A DNA stretch of 64,000 nt, taken from Sphingobium limneticum. Its GTDB lineage: Bacteria; Pseudomonadota; Alphaproteobacteria; Sphingomonadales; Sphingomonadaceae. Both the position numbers and the translations under genes were made by a program. Under the pieces are notes generated by a model, which saw only the letters and a program-made list of their open reading frames with translations, searched no databases and had not been told where the DNA came from. This document shows, piece by piece, positions 1-7,839 of this stretch; within the stretch, counting starts at the first letter, position 1, and every line of letters begins with the position of its first letter. The stretch covers positions 62,001 to 126,000 of the forward strand of contig NZ_VYPZ01000002.1 in the NCBI RefSeq assembly GCF_008710155.1, read 5' to 3'.

Positions 1-53
1 GTGATGCCTGCCCAGGCAGGTGCACGATGTTTTGAATCGGAAGGAATACGGGC
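1..53. other. Leader of der; no gene called
   Basis: The short stretch before der ends in a clear Shine-Dalgarno sequence (ggaagga) eight bases before the der ATG. One frame is open from the window edge to a TGA at 33-35, so the tail of an upstream gene may be present, but too little is visible to name it. In related genomes der often follows bamB; that is context knowledge, not something seen here. Confidence 0.4.
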
Positions 54-1421
54 ATGCTGCCCACGGTAGCTATCGTCGGACGTCCCAATGTGGGCAAGTC
101 CACCCTCTTCAACCGCCTGGTCGGCAAGAAGCTGGCGCTGGTCGACGACCAGCCCGGCGTGACCCGCGACCGGCGTGAGGGGGAGGCAAGCCTGCTCGGC
201 CTCGACTTCACCATCGTCGACACCGCCGGCTATGAGGATGAGGATGCCAACTCCCTGCCCGGCCGGATGCGGATGCAGACCGAAGCCGCCGTCGAGGATT
301 GCGACGTCGCGCTGTTCGTGATCGACGCCCGCGCGGGCATCACCCCGCTGGACGAGGAAATCGCCCGCTGGCTGCGCGCCAATGACGCGCCCGTCATCCT
401 GTTGGCGAACAAGGCCGAGGGCAAGGCCGCCGACGACGGCGTCATGGAATCCTTCAGCCTGGGGCTGGGCGAACCCATTCCCTTTTCCGCCGAACATGGC
501 CAGGGTCTGGCCGACCTGTTCCAGGCGCTTCTGCCCCATCTCGACCGCGAAGAATTTCAGGCCGAAGAGAAGGATTTTTACGAGGATGAGGAAGGCGCAC
601 CGCTCAAGCTCGCCATCGTCGGCCGCCCCAATGCGGGCAAGTCCACGCTCATCAACCGGCTGCTGGGCGAAAACCGCCTGCTGACCGGGCCGGAAGCCGG
701 CATCACCCGCGACAGCATCGCCGTCGACTGGATGTGGACCAGCCGTGAAGGGCAGGAACGCCCCGTCCGCCTGATCGACACGGCGGGCATGCGCAAGCGT
801 GCGAAGGTACAGGAAAAGCTGGAAAAGCTGGCGGTATCGGACGGCATCAACGCGGTGAACTTCGCCGAAGTCGTGGTGCTGATGATCGATTCCACCCGCG
901 GGCTGGAGGCGCAGGATCTGCGCATCGCCGACCGCGTGCTGGAGGAAGGCCGCGCCCTGGTCGTCGCGCTCAACAAATGGGATACGGTCGAACATGGTTC
1001 GGCGCTCTACCAGGGGATCAAGAAGGCGCTGGACGAAGGATTGGCGCAGGTACGCGGCGTGCCGATCATGACCATTTCCGGGTCCACCGGAAAGGGTCTG
1101 GACGACCTGATCCATGTCGCCTTCGAAACGCGGACCGCCTGGTCGCAGCGCGTATCGACCGGCATCCTCAACCGCTGGTTCGAAACCGCGCTGGAGGCCA
1201 ATCCGCCGCCGGCGCCGGGCGGCAAGCGGATCAAGCTGCGCTACATCACCCAGAACAAGACCCGCCCGCCGACGTTCGTGCTGTTCGGCACGCGCCTCGA
1301 CGATTTGCCGGAAAGCTATCGCCGCTATCTGGTGAACGGCATCCGCCGGGAACTGGGCTTCGGTGCGGTGCCCGTACGCCTGACGCTGCGCAGCCAGAAA
1401 AACCCCTACGCGACCAAATAG
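54..1421 (+). CDS. der: Ribosome biogenesis GTPase Der (EngA)
   Basis: Der is a cytoplasmic tandem-GTPase needed for assembly of the 50S ribosomal subunit. The 455-residue protein has the family's usual layout: a first G domain with the P-loop GRPNVGKST at about residues 8-16, a second with GRPNAGKST near residue 189, and a KH-like C-terminal domain from about residue 345. The DTAG G3 motif is present in both G domains, and NKWD is visible as the G4 motif of the second. The ATG has a good ribosome binding site. A TusA-like gene follows after four bases, so the two are probably cotranscribed. Length and motifs are typical and the call is secure. Confidence 0.97.
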   Translation: MLPTVAIVGRPNVGKSTLFNRLVGKKLALVDDQPGVTRDRREGEASLLGLDFTIVDTAGYEDEDANSLPGRMRMQTEAAVEDCDVALFVIDARAGITPLDEEIARWLRANDAPVILLANKAEGKAADDGVMESFSLGLGEPIPFSAEHGQGLADLFQALLPHLDREEFQAEEKDFYEDEEGAPLKLAIVGRPNAGKSTLINRLLGENRLLTGPEAGITRDSIAVDWMWTSREGQERPVRLIDTAGMRKRAKVQEKLEKLAVSDGINAVNFAEVVVLMIDSTRGLEAQDLRIADRVLEEGRALVVALNKWDTVEHGSALYQGIKKALDEGLAQVRGVPIMTISGSTGKGLDDLIHVAFETRTAWSQRVSTGILNRWFETALEANPPPAPGGKRIKLRYITQNKTRPPTFVLFGTRLDDLPESYRRYLVNGIRRELGFGAVPVRLTLRSQKNPYATK

Positions 1422-1425
1422 GGCC

Positions 1426-1638
1426 ATGGCCTCCGATCCGACGATCGTGAACGCCAGGGGCATGAAATGTCCCTGGCCCGCCCTGCGCGCCGCCCGTGCC
1501 CTGCGCGATGCGCGCGCCATCGTGATAGAGGCGGACGACCCGGTCGCCCCGCGCGAACTGGAAGCCCTGGCACAGGCGCAGGGATGGCAGTTTTCCGCGC
1601 TCGGCGATCATCGTTTCGCCCTAGAACGGGCCGGCTGA
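1426..1638 (+). CDS. TusA/SirA-family sulfur carrier-like protein
   Basis: A 70-residue protein of the TusA (SirA/YedF) fold. Members carry or relay sulfur on a cysteine in an N-terminal CPxP motif. Here the motif is C15-P-W-P18, inside the segment RGMKCPWPALRAARAL, followed by the expected helix and a short beta-alpha-beta remainder. The reading frame starts four bases after the der stop, which implies translational coupling. TusA itself delivers sulfur for tRNA 2-thiolation, but the family includes paralogues with other or unknown roles. The partner proteins TusBCD are not in the window, so the specific pathway cannot be assigned. Family membership is clear; the role is open. Confidence 0.85.
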   Translation: MASDPTIVNARGMKCPWPALRAARALRDARAIVIEADDPVAPRELEALAQAQGWQFSALGDHRFALERAG

Positions 1639-1672
1639 ACATCCCGCACGACCGACGGCATCGTCGCCCGTT

Positions 1673-1687
1673 TTAACCTGCTATTTA
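1673..1687. promoter_or_regulatory. Possible CtrA-like half-sites upstream of the Hpt gene
   Basis: TTAA, seven bases, then TTTA: one mismatch from the alphaproteobacterial CtrA consensus TTAA-N7-TTAA. It lies 47 bases before the GTG start of the Hpt-domain gene. Such near matches occur by chance, so this is only suggestive. Confidence 0.25.
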
Positions 1688-1733
1688 CCGGCAGCGTCTA
1701 TGTTTGCTTCGCTAGAATGAAGGAGCGGCACGG

Positions 1734-2171
1734 GTGTCCCAAGATACCGAACTGGTCAACTGGAGCGAATTTTCGCGCACCCGCGGTGAGTTGGGGACCG
1801 CCTTTCTGCGCATCCTTGGCTATTTCCGCGAAGATGGCGTCAAGTCCATCAGCGCTGTCGAAGATGCGTTTCGCGCCCGTAGCGCCGTAGAGCTGATTCG
1901 TCCTGCCCATACGCTGAAGGGCGAATCGGCCCAGTTCGGCGCCTATCGCCTGAGCAGCATGGCCGAAGAGATCGAGATGGTGGCCCGCCGCTGTGTCGAA
2001 ATGCACGAAAGCCCGGATGAACTGATTGAAGTCGTCGTCGCGCTGCGCCCTTGCTTTTCCGAAACCATGGCGTTGCTGGACCGCGACGCCAATCCGCTGG
2101 TCGCCCGCCGCCCCACCGGCTTTGGTCGCCGCACCGAAGCCCCCACGCCGACATTCGGCCGGGCCGTTTGA
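1734..2171 (+). CDS. Hpt (histidine phosphotransfer) domain protein
   Basis: A 145-residue cytoplasmic protein carrying a single Hpt four-helix domain. The phospho-acceptor histidine is H59 in the motif PAHTLKGES, followed by the usual helix (RLSSMAEEIE). Hpt proteins shuttle phosphate between receiver domains and histidine kinases. The start codon is GTG at 1734 with a purine-rich stretch (aaggagcgg) upstream. No kinase or receiver is adjacent; the nearest two-component pair is about 18 kb away, so it is an orphan phosphotransfer protein. The C-terminal 30 residues are arginine/proline-rich and look disordered. It is not ChpT, which is larger and has a degenerate kinase-like ATPase domain. 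Confidence 0.85.
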   Translation: MSQDTELVNWSEFSRTRGELGTAFLRILGYFREDGVKSISAVEDAFRARSAVELIRPAHTLKGESAQFGAYRLSSMAEEIEMVARRCVEMHESPDELIEVVVALRPCFSETMALLDRDANPLVARRPTGFGRRTEAPTPTFGRAV

Positions 2172-2205
2172 TCAGGTCTTGAAGTAAAACCCTTCATGCT
2201 CCCAT

Positions 2206-3219
2206 ATGGGGGGCATGACCCGTTTTTCCCTGCTCGACCTCGTCCCCGTCCGCGAAGGCGATAGCGTCGCCACGGCGCTTGCCAATGCGGCGGACCTTGC
2301 CATCCATGCCGAAGCGCTGGGCTATCATCGCCTCTGGGTGGCCGAACATCATGGCATGGCGGGCATCGCCTCCGCCGCCACGGCGGTCGTGCTGGCCCAT
2401 ATCGGCCAGGCGACATCGACCATCCGCATCGGCGCGGGCGGCATCATGCTGCCCAATCATGCCCCCCTGCTGATCGCGGAGCAGTTCGGCACGCTCGACG
2501 CGCTCTTCCCCGGCCGTATCGACCTGGGCCTCGGCCGCGCGCCGGGGTCCGACCAGCGCGTGTCGCAGGCGATCCGCCGCAACCTGTCCGGCGGCCCCGA
2601 CCAATTCCCGCGCGACGTGATGGAATTGCAGGCCTATTTCGCCAATGACGAACGCCTGTCGATCCAGGCGACGCCCGGCGCCGGCGCGGACGTACCGCTC
2701 TGGATCCTCGGCTCCAGCCTCTATGGCGCGCAACTCGCCGCCGCGCTCGGCCTGCCCTACGCCTTCGCATCGCATTTCGCACCGGCCGCGCTGGACGAGG
2801 CGATCGAAATCTACCGCCGCGACTTCCGGCCCTCGGCTCAGCTCAAATATCCCTATGTGATGGCCGGCTATAATGTCTTCGCTGCCGATACGCAGGCGGA
2901 AGCGCATCTGCTCGCCAGTTCGATGCAGCAGGCTTTCGTGCGATTGCGCACCGGTCAGCCGGGCAAGCTGCAACCGCCTGTGCCGGGATATTATGAAGGC
3001 CTGCCGATGCAGGCACAGGCGATGCTGTCCGACGTGCTCAGCGTCTCCAGCATCGGGACGCAGGCGGATGTGGAACGCGACATCGCCGCCTTCCTCCGTC
3101 GTACCCAGGCGGACGAGCTGATCCTGACCGGCCAGATTTTCGATCCGGCCGCACGCAAGCACAGCTTCGCCATCGCCATGGCGGCGGCTCAGCAGGTGGC
3201 GAGCCGCGAAACCGTCTGA
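2206..3219 (+). CDS. LLM-class flavin-dependent oxidoreductase
   Basis: A luciferase-like monooxygenase family protein (TIM barrel, reduced flavin as cosubstrate), 337 residues, of the MsnO8/YwcH-type group. Diagnostic stretches are LWVAEHHGM near the N terminus, RIGAGGIMLPNHAPL, and the flavin/phosphate region RIDLGLGRAPGSDQ near residue 105. The natural substrate cannot be read from sequence. Two starts are possible, ATG 2206 or ATG 2215; the run of six G just before 2215 would serve as a ribosome binding site for the second. The 3' end overlaps the convergent acyltransferase gene by about 30 bases. Confidence 0.88.
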   Translation: MGGMTRFSLLDLVPVREGDSVATALANAADLAIHAEALGYHRLWVAEHHGMAGIASAATAVVLAHIGQATSTIRIGAGGIMLPNHAPLLIAEQFGTLDALFPGRIDLGLGRAPGSDQRVSQAIRRNLSGGPDQFPRDVMELQAYFANDERLSIQATPGAGADVPLWILGSSLYGAQLAAALGLPYAFASHFAPAALDEAIEIYRRDFRPSAQLKYPYVMAGYNVFAADTQAEAHLLASSMQQAFVRLRTGQPGKLQPPVPGYYEGLPMQAQAMLSDVLSVSSIGTQADVERDIAAFLRRTQADELILTGQIFDPAARKHSFAIAMAAAQQVASRETV

Positions 3220-4382
3220 GGTTCAGGCTTTTTTAGCCGGCCGCCACTCAATATGCCGGCGGCGGTCGGCGCAACCCTGCGCAACCCGCCGCCGATCAGC
3301 ATCACGACGCCCAATATGATGAACGGCTGCGCGACGAGGTAGAAGGGGTAGAAGGGCGAACCCATCCGCCCGAACACGCCGCCCAGCACCGGCCCACCCA
3401 GCCAGATCAGGATCAGGTGCGCGCTGAACAGGAAGAAGGCATAGGGCTCGATCCGCAGCAGCACCGCGCGCGCAGGACTGGCCGCCAGCCCCCAGGCAAG
3501 ACGCCAGAAGGCGACAGCCGCCGCGATCCGCAACGTCAGATCCAGCGCCCGCTGCGCCGCGGGCCAGGCATCGTCGGTGGTGGAAACCGCCACATAAAGC
3601 TGCCCCGCCATCAGCAACGCAAATGGCAGGGCCAGCAACAGCATCGGCCGCGCCGCCACGCGTTCCGCCCAGCCGCCACGCTGCGCCAATATGCCGAGCG
3701 CGAAGAAGACCAGGATCGATGCCCGCATCAGCACAGGCGGGCCAAAACCGGCAATCTGACATCCGGCGGCAACAAGCGCGATCAGCAGCAACGACCAGTT
3801 GGGCAGGCGTACCAGCAGCGGCGCGGCCATCATGCACAGGAACAGGTCGCGCAGGAACGGCATCTGCACATTGATGTCGGGATTGCGGGTAATGATGAAA
3901 ATCTCGTCGATCGTCCACCACACCGACTGCGGCACCGGTGCGGCCAGCCCCAATTGCCAGGCCGCGCCGGACACCAGCACGATACCGATGATGTTCCACA
4001 GCGCCATGGGCAGCAGGATCGTGCGCGCCTTGCGCCGGACATGTTCGCCCCAGTCGCGGGTGCGCCGGCTATTGGCCACCAGCCAGCCGGAGATCAGGCC
4101 CAGCAGCGGCACCGCGCTGCGCCCGAACAATTCCATCAACAACCAGCGCAGATTTTCCTGGCCCGTCCCCCGCAGCGCATGCAGCGCCTCTCCATTCATA
4201 CCCGTCCAGGCATGCACGTAAACGACGCCCAGGATACAGATGACCCTGGCTATCGCGATCGCGTCGGAGCGGCGCGCTCCATCAGGATTGGGGATATCGG
4301 GCAAGCGGCCATCCAGATTGTTACGCCTTCTCAATGCCCGAACCTCCTCCCATGTTCCTGCCCGAACATGCATTTGGTCCAT
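3189..4382 (-). CDS. Acyltransferase 3 family membrane protein
   Basis: An integral membrane O-acyltransferase-like protein of 397 residues with about ten hydrophobic segments. The first transmembrane helix carries the family hallmark R-x10-H (RVICILGVVYVH), where arginine and histidine are the conserved catalytic-region residues. Members acetylate or acylate surface polysaccharides, lipids or peptidoglycan; no glycosyltransferase or polysaccharide cluster is adjacent, so the acceptor is unknown. ATG at 4382 has a GGGG stretch eight bases upstream. Its end is tail-to-tail with the LLM oxidoreductase gene, with about 30 bases of overlap. Confidence 0.85.
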   Translation of the reverse strand: MDQMHVRAGTWEEVRALRRRNNLDGRLPDIPNPDGARRSDAIAIARVICILGVVYVHAWTGMNGEALHALRGTGQENLRWLLMELFGRSAVPLLGLISGWLVANSRRTRDWGEHVRRKARTILLPMALWNIIGIVLVSGAAWQLGLAAPVPQSVWWTIDEIFIITRNPDINVQMPFLRDLFLCMMAAPLLVRLPNWSLLLIALVAAGCQIAGFGPPVLMRASILVFFALGILAQRGGWAERVAARPMLLLALPFALLMAGQLYVAVSTTDDAWPAAQRALDLTLRIAAAVAFWRLAWGLAASPARAVLLRIEPYAFFLFSAHLILIWLGGPVLGGVFGRMGSPFYPFYLVAQPFIILGVVMLIGGGLRRVAPTAAGILSGGRLKKPEPQTVSRLATC

Positions 4383-4540
4383 ATCGGACCCCGGCTCGGC
4401 GTCTCTTAACCCTGTCGCTTCATGCTGGCGGGGCGCCCGGTAGCGTGGCGAGCAAGGCAGCTAAGCCAATATTTACCTCTTTTCCCTAGAAGCGGCCTGT
4501 TAACCGGAAGCCTTTCCGGTCGAAGGGACGACGAAGGCTC

Positions 4541-6199
4541 ATGACCCATATGCCGGGTGCACAACATTTCACCCCTGCCGCCGCAACGCACGGACATCCC
4601 GGCTCGGTCCAATCGATGGGCATGGTGTTCCAGATCGCCGGCTCCAGCTCCAAAGTGCTGATCGACGCGCAGACGCTGGCGATCCTGGGCCAGGATCCCG
4701 ATCCCTGCATCGCCATGGCGGGCCAGGTCGGCAGCCAGGTGAAGATGCGCGTCGGCAATAGCTGGCTGGTCGCCAGCGTCCGCGCCATGACACTGGATCA
4801 GGCGAGCAAGGGCATCGTCGCCGACATCGACTTTCTGGGCGAAGGCGATGAGGAGAAGCTGACCGGTCGCATCTATCGCTTCCGGCGCGGCGTCACCCGC
4901 TATCCCACGCCCGGCACCGACATTTTTCCGGTGTCCGGCCATGACATGCAGCAGATCTATGCCGCCGACGACCGCGCCAATGTGGAAATCGGCACCGTCT
5001 ATCCCACCACGGATACGCGCGCGGCCCTCTATGTCGACTCCATGCTGGGCAAGCATTTCGCGCTGCTCGGCTCCACCGGTACGGGTAAATCGACCAGCGC
5101 GGCGCTGATCCTGCACCGCATCTGCGACCTGTCGCCGCAGGGGCATATCGTCATGATCGACCCCCATGGCGAATATGGCGCGGCCTTCGCCACCAACGGC
5201 GCAGTCTATGACGTCAGCAACCTGGCCCTGCCCTATTGGCTGATGAATTTCGAGGAACATTGCGAAGTGTTCGTCACCTCCTCCGGCTCCGAACGCACGG
5301 TGGACAGCGACATTCTGGCCAAATGCCTGCTCGCGGCGCGTATGAAGAACCGCCTGGCCGAAAGCATCGGGCGCCTGACTGTCGATTCGCCCGTCCCCTA
5401 TCTGCTGTCGGACCTGACCACCATCTTGCAGAATGAAATGGGCAAGCTGGACAAGGGCACCAATTCGCTGCCCTATATGCGCCTGAAGACCAAGATCGAC
5501 GAGATCAAGGCCGACCCGCGCTACAGCTTCATGTTTTCGGGCATGCTGGTCGCCGACACGATGCAGGCCTTCCTGGCGAAGATCTTCCGCCTGCCCTCCG
5601 ACGGCAAGCCTATTTCCATCATCGACGTGTCGGCCATGCCGTCCGACATCACCTCGACCGTCGTGTCGGTGCTGTCGCGGCTGGTTTTCGACTATGCCAT
5701 CTGGGCGCGCGACGAACCGCAGCGGCCCATCCTCCTCGTCTGCGAAGAGGCGCATCGCTACATCCCCAACACCACCACCGGCAACGGTCAAGCCGTGCGC
5801 AAGATATTGGAGAGGATCGCCAAGGAAGGCCGTAAATACGGCATATCGCTGGGCCTCATCACCCAGCGCCCGTCCGACCTTGCCGAAGGCGTGTTGTCGC
5901 AATGCGGCACCATCATTTCCATGCGCCTCAACAACGATCGCGATCAGGCCTTCGTGAAGGCCGCCATGCCCGAAGGCGCGCGCGGCTTCCTCGATTCGAT
6001 CCCCGCGTTGCGCAATCGGGAGGCGATCATCTGCGGCGAAGGCGTCGCCGTGCCGATCCGCGTCGCGCTCGACAATCTGGAAGAACATCGCCGCCCCGCA
6101 TCGGGCGACCCGAGCTTCACCGAATTGTGGCGGCAGTCCGGCAGCGAAGCCGACATATTGGAACGCACCATCACCCGCTGGCGCAACCAGGGGCGTTAG
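4541..6199 (+). CDS. HerA-like ATPase (DUF87 domain)
   Basis: A 552-residue FtsK/HerA superfamily ATPase. It has an N-terminal beta-barrel HAS-like region (residues about 20-130), then a DUF87 ATPase with Walker A GSTGTGKS at about residue 177 and a Walker B-like strand with a catalytic glutamate in LLVCEEAHRYIP near residue 400. The segment KEGRKYGISLGLITQRP is the sensor/arginine region typical of HerA and TraG-like ATPases. HerA pumps DNA with the nuclease NurA in archaeal end resection, and in some bacteria serves defence systems with Sir2 or other effectors. No NurA, Sir2 or nuclease gene is adjacent here, so it is an orphan copy, as far as this window shows. Confidence 0.88.
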   Translation: MTHMPGAQHFTPAAATHGHPGSVQSMGMVFQIAGSSSKVLIDAQTLAILGQDPDPCIAMAGQVGSQVKMRVGNSWLVASVRAMTLDQASKGIVADIDFLGEGDEEKLTGRIYRFRRGVTRYPTPGTDIFPVSGHDMQQIYAADDRANVEIGTVYPTTDTRAALYVDSMLGKHFALLGSTGTGKSTSAALILHRICDLSPQGHIVMIDPHGEYGAAFATNGAVYDVSNLALPYWLMNFEEHCEVFVTSSGSERTVDSDILAKCLLAARMKNRLAESIGRLTVDSPVPYLLSDLTTILQNEMGKLDKGTNSLPYMRLKTKIDEIKADPRYSFMFSGMLVADTMQAFLAKIFRLPSDGKPISIIDVSAMPSDITSTVVSVLSRLVFDYAIWARDEPQRPILLVCEEAHRYIPNTTTGNGQAVRKILERIAKEGRKYGISLGLITQRPSDLAEGVLSQCGTIISMRLNNDRDQAFVKAAMPEGARGFLDSIPALRNREAIICGEGVAVPIRVALDNLEEHRRPASGDPSFTELWRQSGSEADILERTITRWRNQGR

Positions 6200-6221
6200 G
6201 AAGAGACGTTAGGCAGGGGCG

Positions 6222-7673
6222 TCAACCGACCGGCGCGATCCGCCCGGCCGGTTCCGCTTCGCTGTTCACCGCCTCGCGGCATTCCTCTTCATGGACCGGC
6301 ACCATCAGGCGCGCCTTGCGCCACCCGCCGCGCGCATAGACCGCCCATGCCAGCAGCAGCGCCACCCCCGACCCCACCGGGAAGCTGAGCCACAGCGCGT
6401 CCGCGCCCAGCACCGGATAGCCCAGCTCGTAAAAGCCCAGCCGCACCCCGAACAGCGTGAAAGTCAGGATGATCAGCGGCGCCACGACCACCCCATTGGC
6501 GCGCATCACCCCGAACAATATCATGGTAACGCCAAAGATCATGAAGCTCCAGCTGGCCAGCAACTGCATGTTCCAGGCCGCGTCGATCGCCGCCTGATTG
6601 CTCCCCAGGAACAGGGACAGCAACGACGCATGGAACAGCAGGATGATGACGATCATCGCGCCAGTGATCGCCAGCAGATAGGAAATGCCATAGTCGGCGA
6701 TCTTGCCGATCCGGTCCCATCGCCCGGCGCCGACATTCTGCGCCGCCATCGCGCTGACCGCCGCGCCCATCGCCATCGCCGGCATCTGCAAATAGGTCCA
6801 TATCTGCTGCGCCGCGCCATAGGCCGCCGTCACCAGCAGCCCCTCCCGATTGACCAGGCCGATCATCACCAGCCCTGACGCGGACATGACGATCATCTGC
6901 AATCCCATCGGCAACCCCTTGGCCACCAGGATGCGCAGCTGGTCGGCGGCCGGCCACAGATAGCGCAATTCCGCGCCGCGCAGCCGCAACGGCATATCCT
7001 TGGCATAGATGAAGGCGACCACCCCGATCAGGCTGATGATCCCAGCCGCCGCCGTCGCCGCCGCAGACCCGGCAATGCCATAGGCCGGGATCGGCCCCAG
7101 CCCCAGGATCAGCACCGGGTTCAGCACCAGATCGATCGCGACGCTCACGATCATGAAGATCAACGGCGTGCGCGCATCGCCCGCGCCGCGCAGACCCATC
7201 ATGATCATCACGACCAGCAGGGTCGCAGGCATCGCGAAGAAGATGACGCGCAGATAGACCAGCGCCAGATCATAGGCCTCTGCGGGCGTCGCCAGCATGC
7301 GCAGCAGCGCCGGCGCCCCGATCCAGCCCGCAATCGCGACGCCCAGCCCAAGGATCGAACAGAAGCCCACCGCCGATCCGAACGCCCGCCGCGCCGCGTC
7401 GATATCCCGCGCACCGACCGACTGGGCGATCACCACGGTCGACGCCATGCCGAAGCCGAACACGACCGAAAACATCAGGAACATGATGATATTGGCGTTC
7501 GCGGTAGCCGCCAGCGCCTGCGCGCCCAGAAAGCGCCCGACCCAGATTGCGTTGATCGATCCGTTGAGCGACTGGAGGATGTTTGACGCCAGCGTGGGAA
7601 TGGCGAACATCAGCAGCGTGGCGCCGATCGGCCCCTGCGTCAGGTCTTTGCTGCCCGGTCTGCTCGCTGCCAT
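6222..7673 (-). CDS. MATE-family efflux transporter
   Basis: A 12-helix multidrug and toxic compound extrusion transporter in the inner membrane, about 483 residues from the chosen start. The N-terminal half has the family pattern PTLASNILQSLNGSINAIWVGRFLG and the second half repeats the fold. MATE proteins export cationic drugs or metabolites using H+ or Na+ gradients; the substrate is unknown. ATG 7673 is preferred because AGGGA lies nine bases upstream. An upstream ATG at 7715 would add 14 residues with no transporter homology. The gene converges on the HerA-like gene with a 22-base gap. Confidence 0.9.
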   Translation of the reverse strand: MAASRPGSKDLTQGPIGATLLMFAIPTLASNILQSLNGSINAIWVGRFLGAQALAATANANIIMFLMFSVVFGFGMASTVVIAQSVGARDIDAARRAFGSAVGFCSILGLGVAIAGWIGAPALLRMLATPAEAYDLALVYLRVIFFAMPATLLVVMIMMGLRGAGDARTPLIFMIVSVAIDLVLNPVLILGLGPIPAYGIAGSAAATAAAGIISLIGVVAFIYAKDMPLRLRGAELRYLWPAADQLRILVAKGLPMGLQMIVMSASGLVMIGLVNREGLLVTAAYGAAQQIWTYLQMPAMAMGAAVSAMAAQNVGAGRWDRIGKIADYGISYLLAITGAMIVIILLFHASLLSLFLGSNQAAIDAAWNMQLLASWSFMIFGVTMILFGVMRANGVVVAPLIILTFTLFGVRLGFYELGYPVLGADALWLSFPVGSGVALLLAWAVYARGGWRKARLMVPVHEEECREAVNSEAEPAGRIAPVG

Positions 7674-7725
7674 GTTCTGTTTCCCTCCACGCAGGCCGAT
7701 CCAAGGGAGAGACATTCTCTCCCTC

Positions 7726-7803
7726 CGTTCGCCCTGAGCCTGTCGAAGGGCCGTCCTCTCTCTTCTAAGAGTGGATCAACCTTCGACAAGCACAGCACGA
7801 ACG
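7726..7803. repeat. Imperfect palindromic intergenic repeat (type cgttcgccctgag)
   Basis: Inverted arms 7726-7749 (cgttcgccctgagcctgtcg then aagg) and 7780-7803 (ccttcgacaagcacagcacg then aacg) flank about 30 bases between the MATE and valS genes. I associate elements with these arms with sphingomonad intergenic spaces. A degenerate relative occurs near 32686-32730. Confidence 0.65.
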
Positions 7804-7839
7804 ATAGTAGCTTTTATGCCCGGCTGTTAGGGGCTTACC

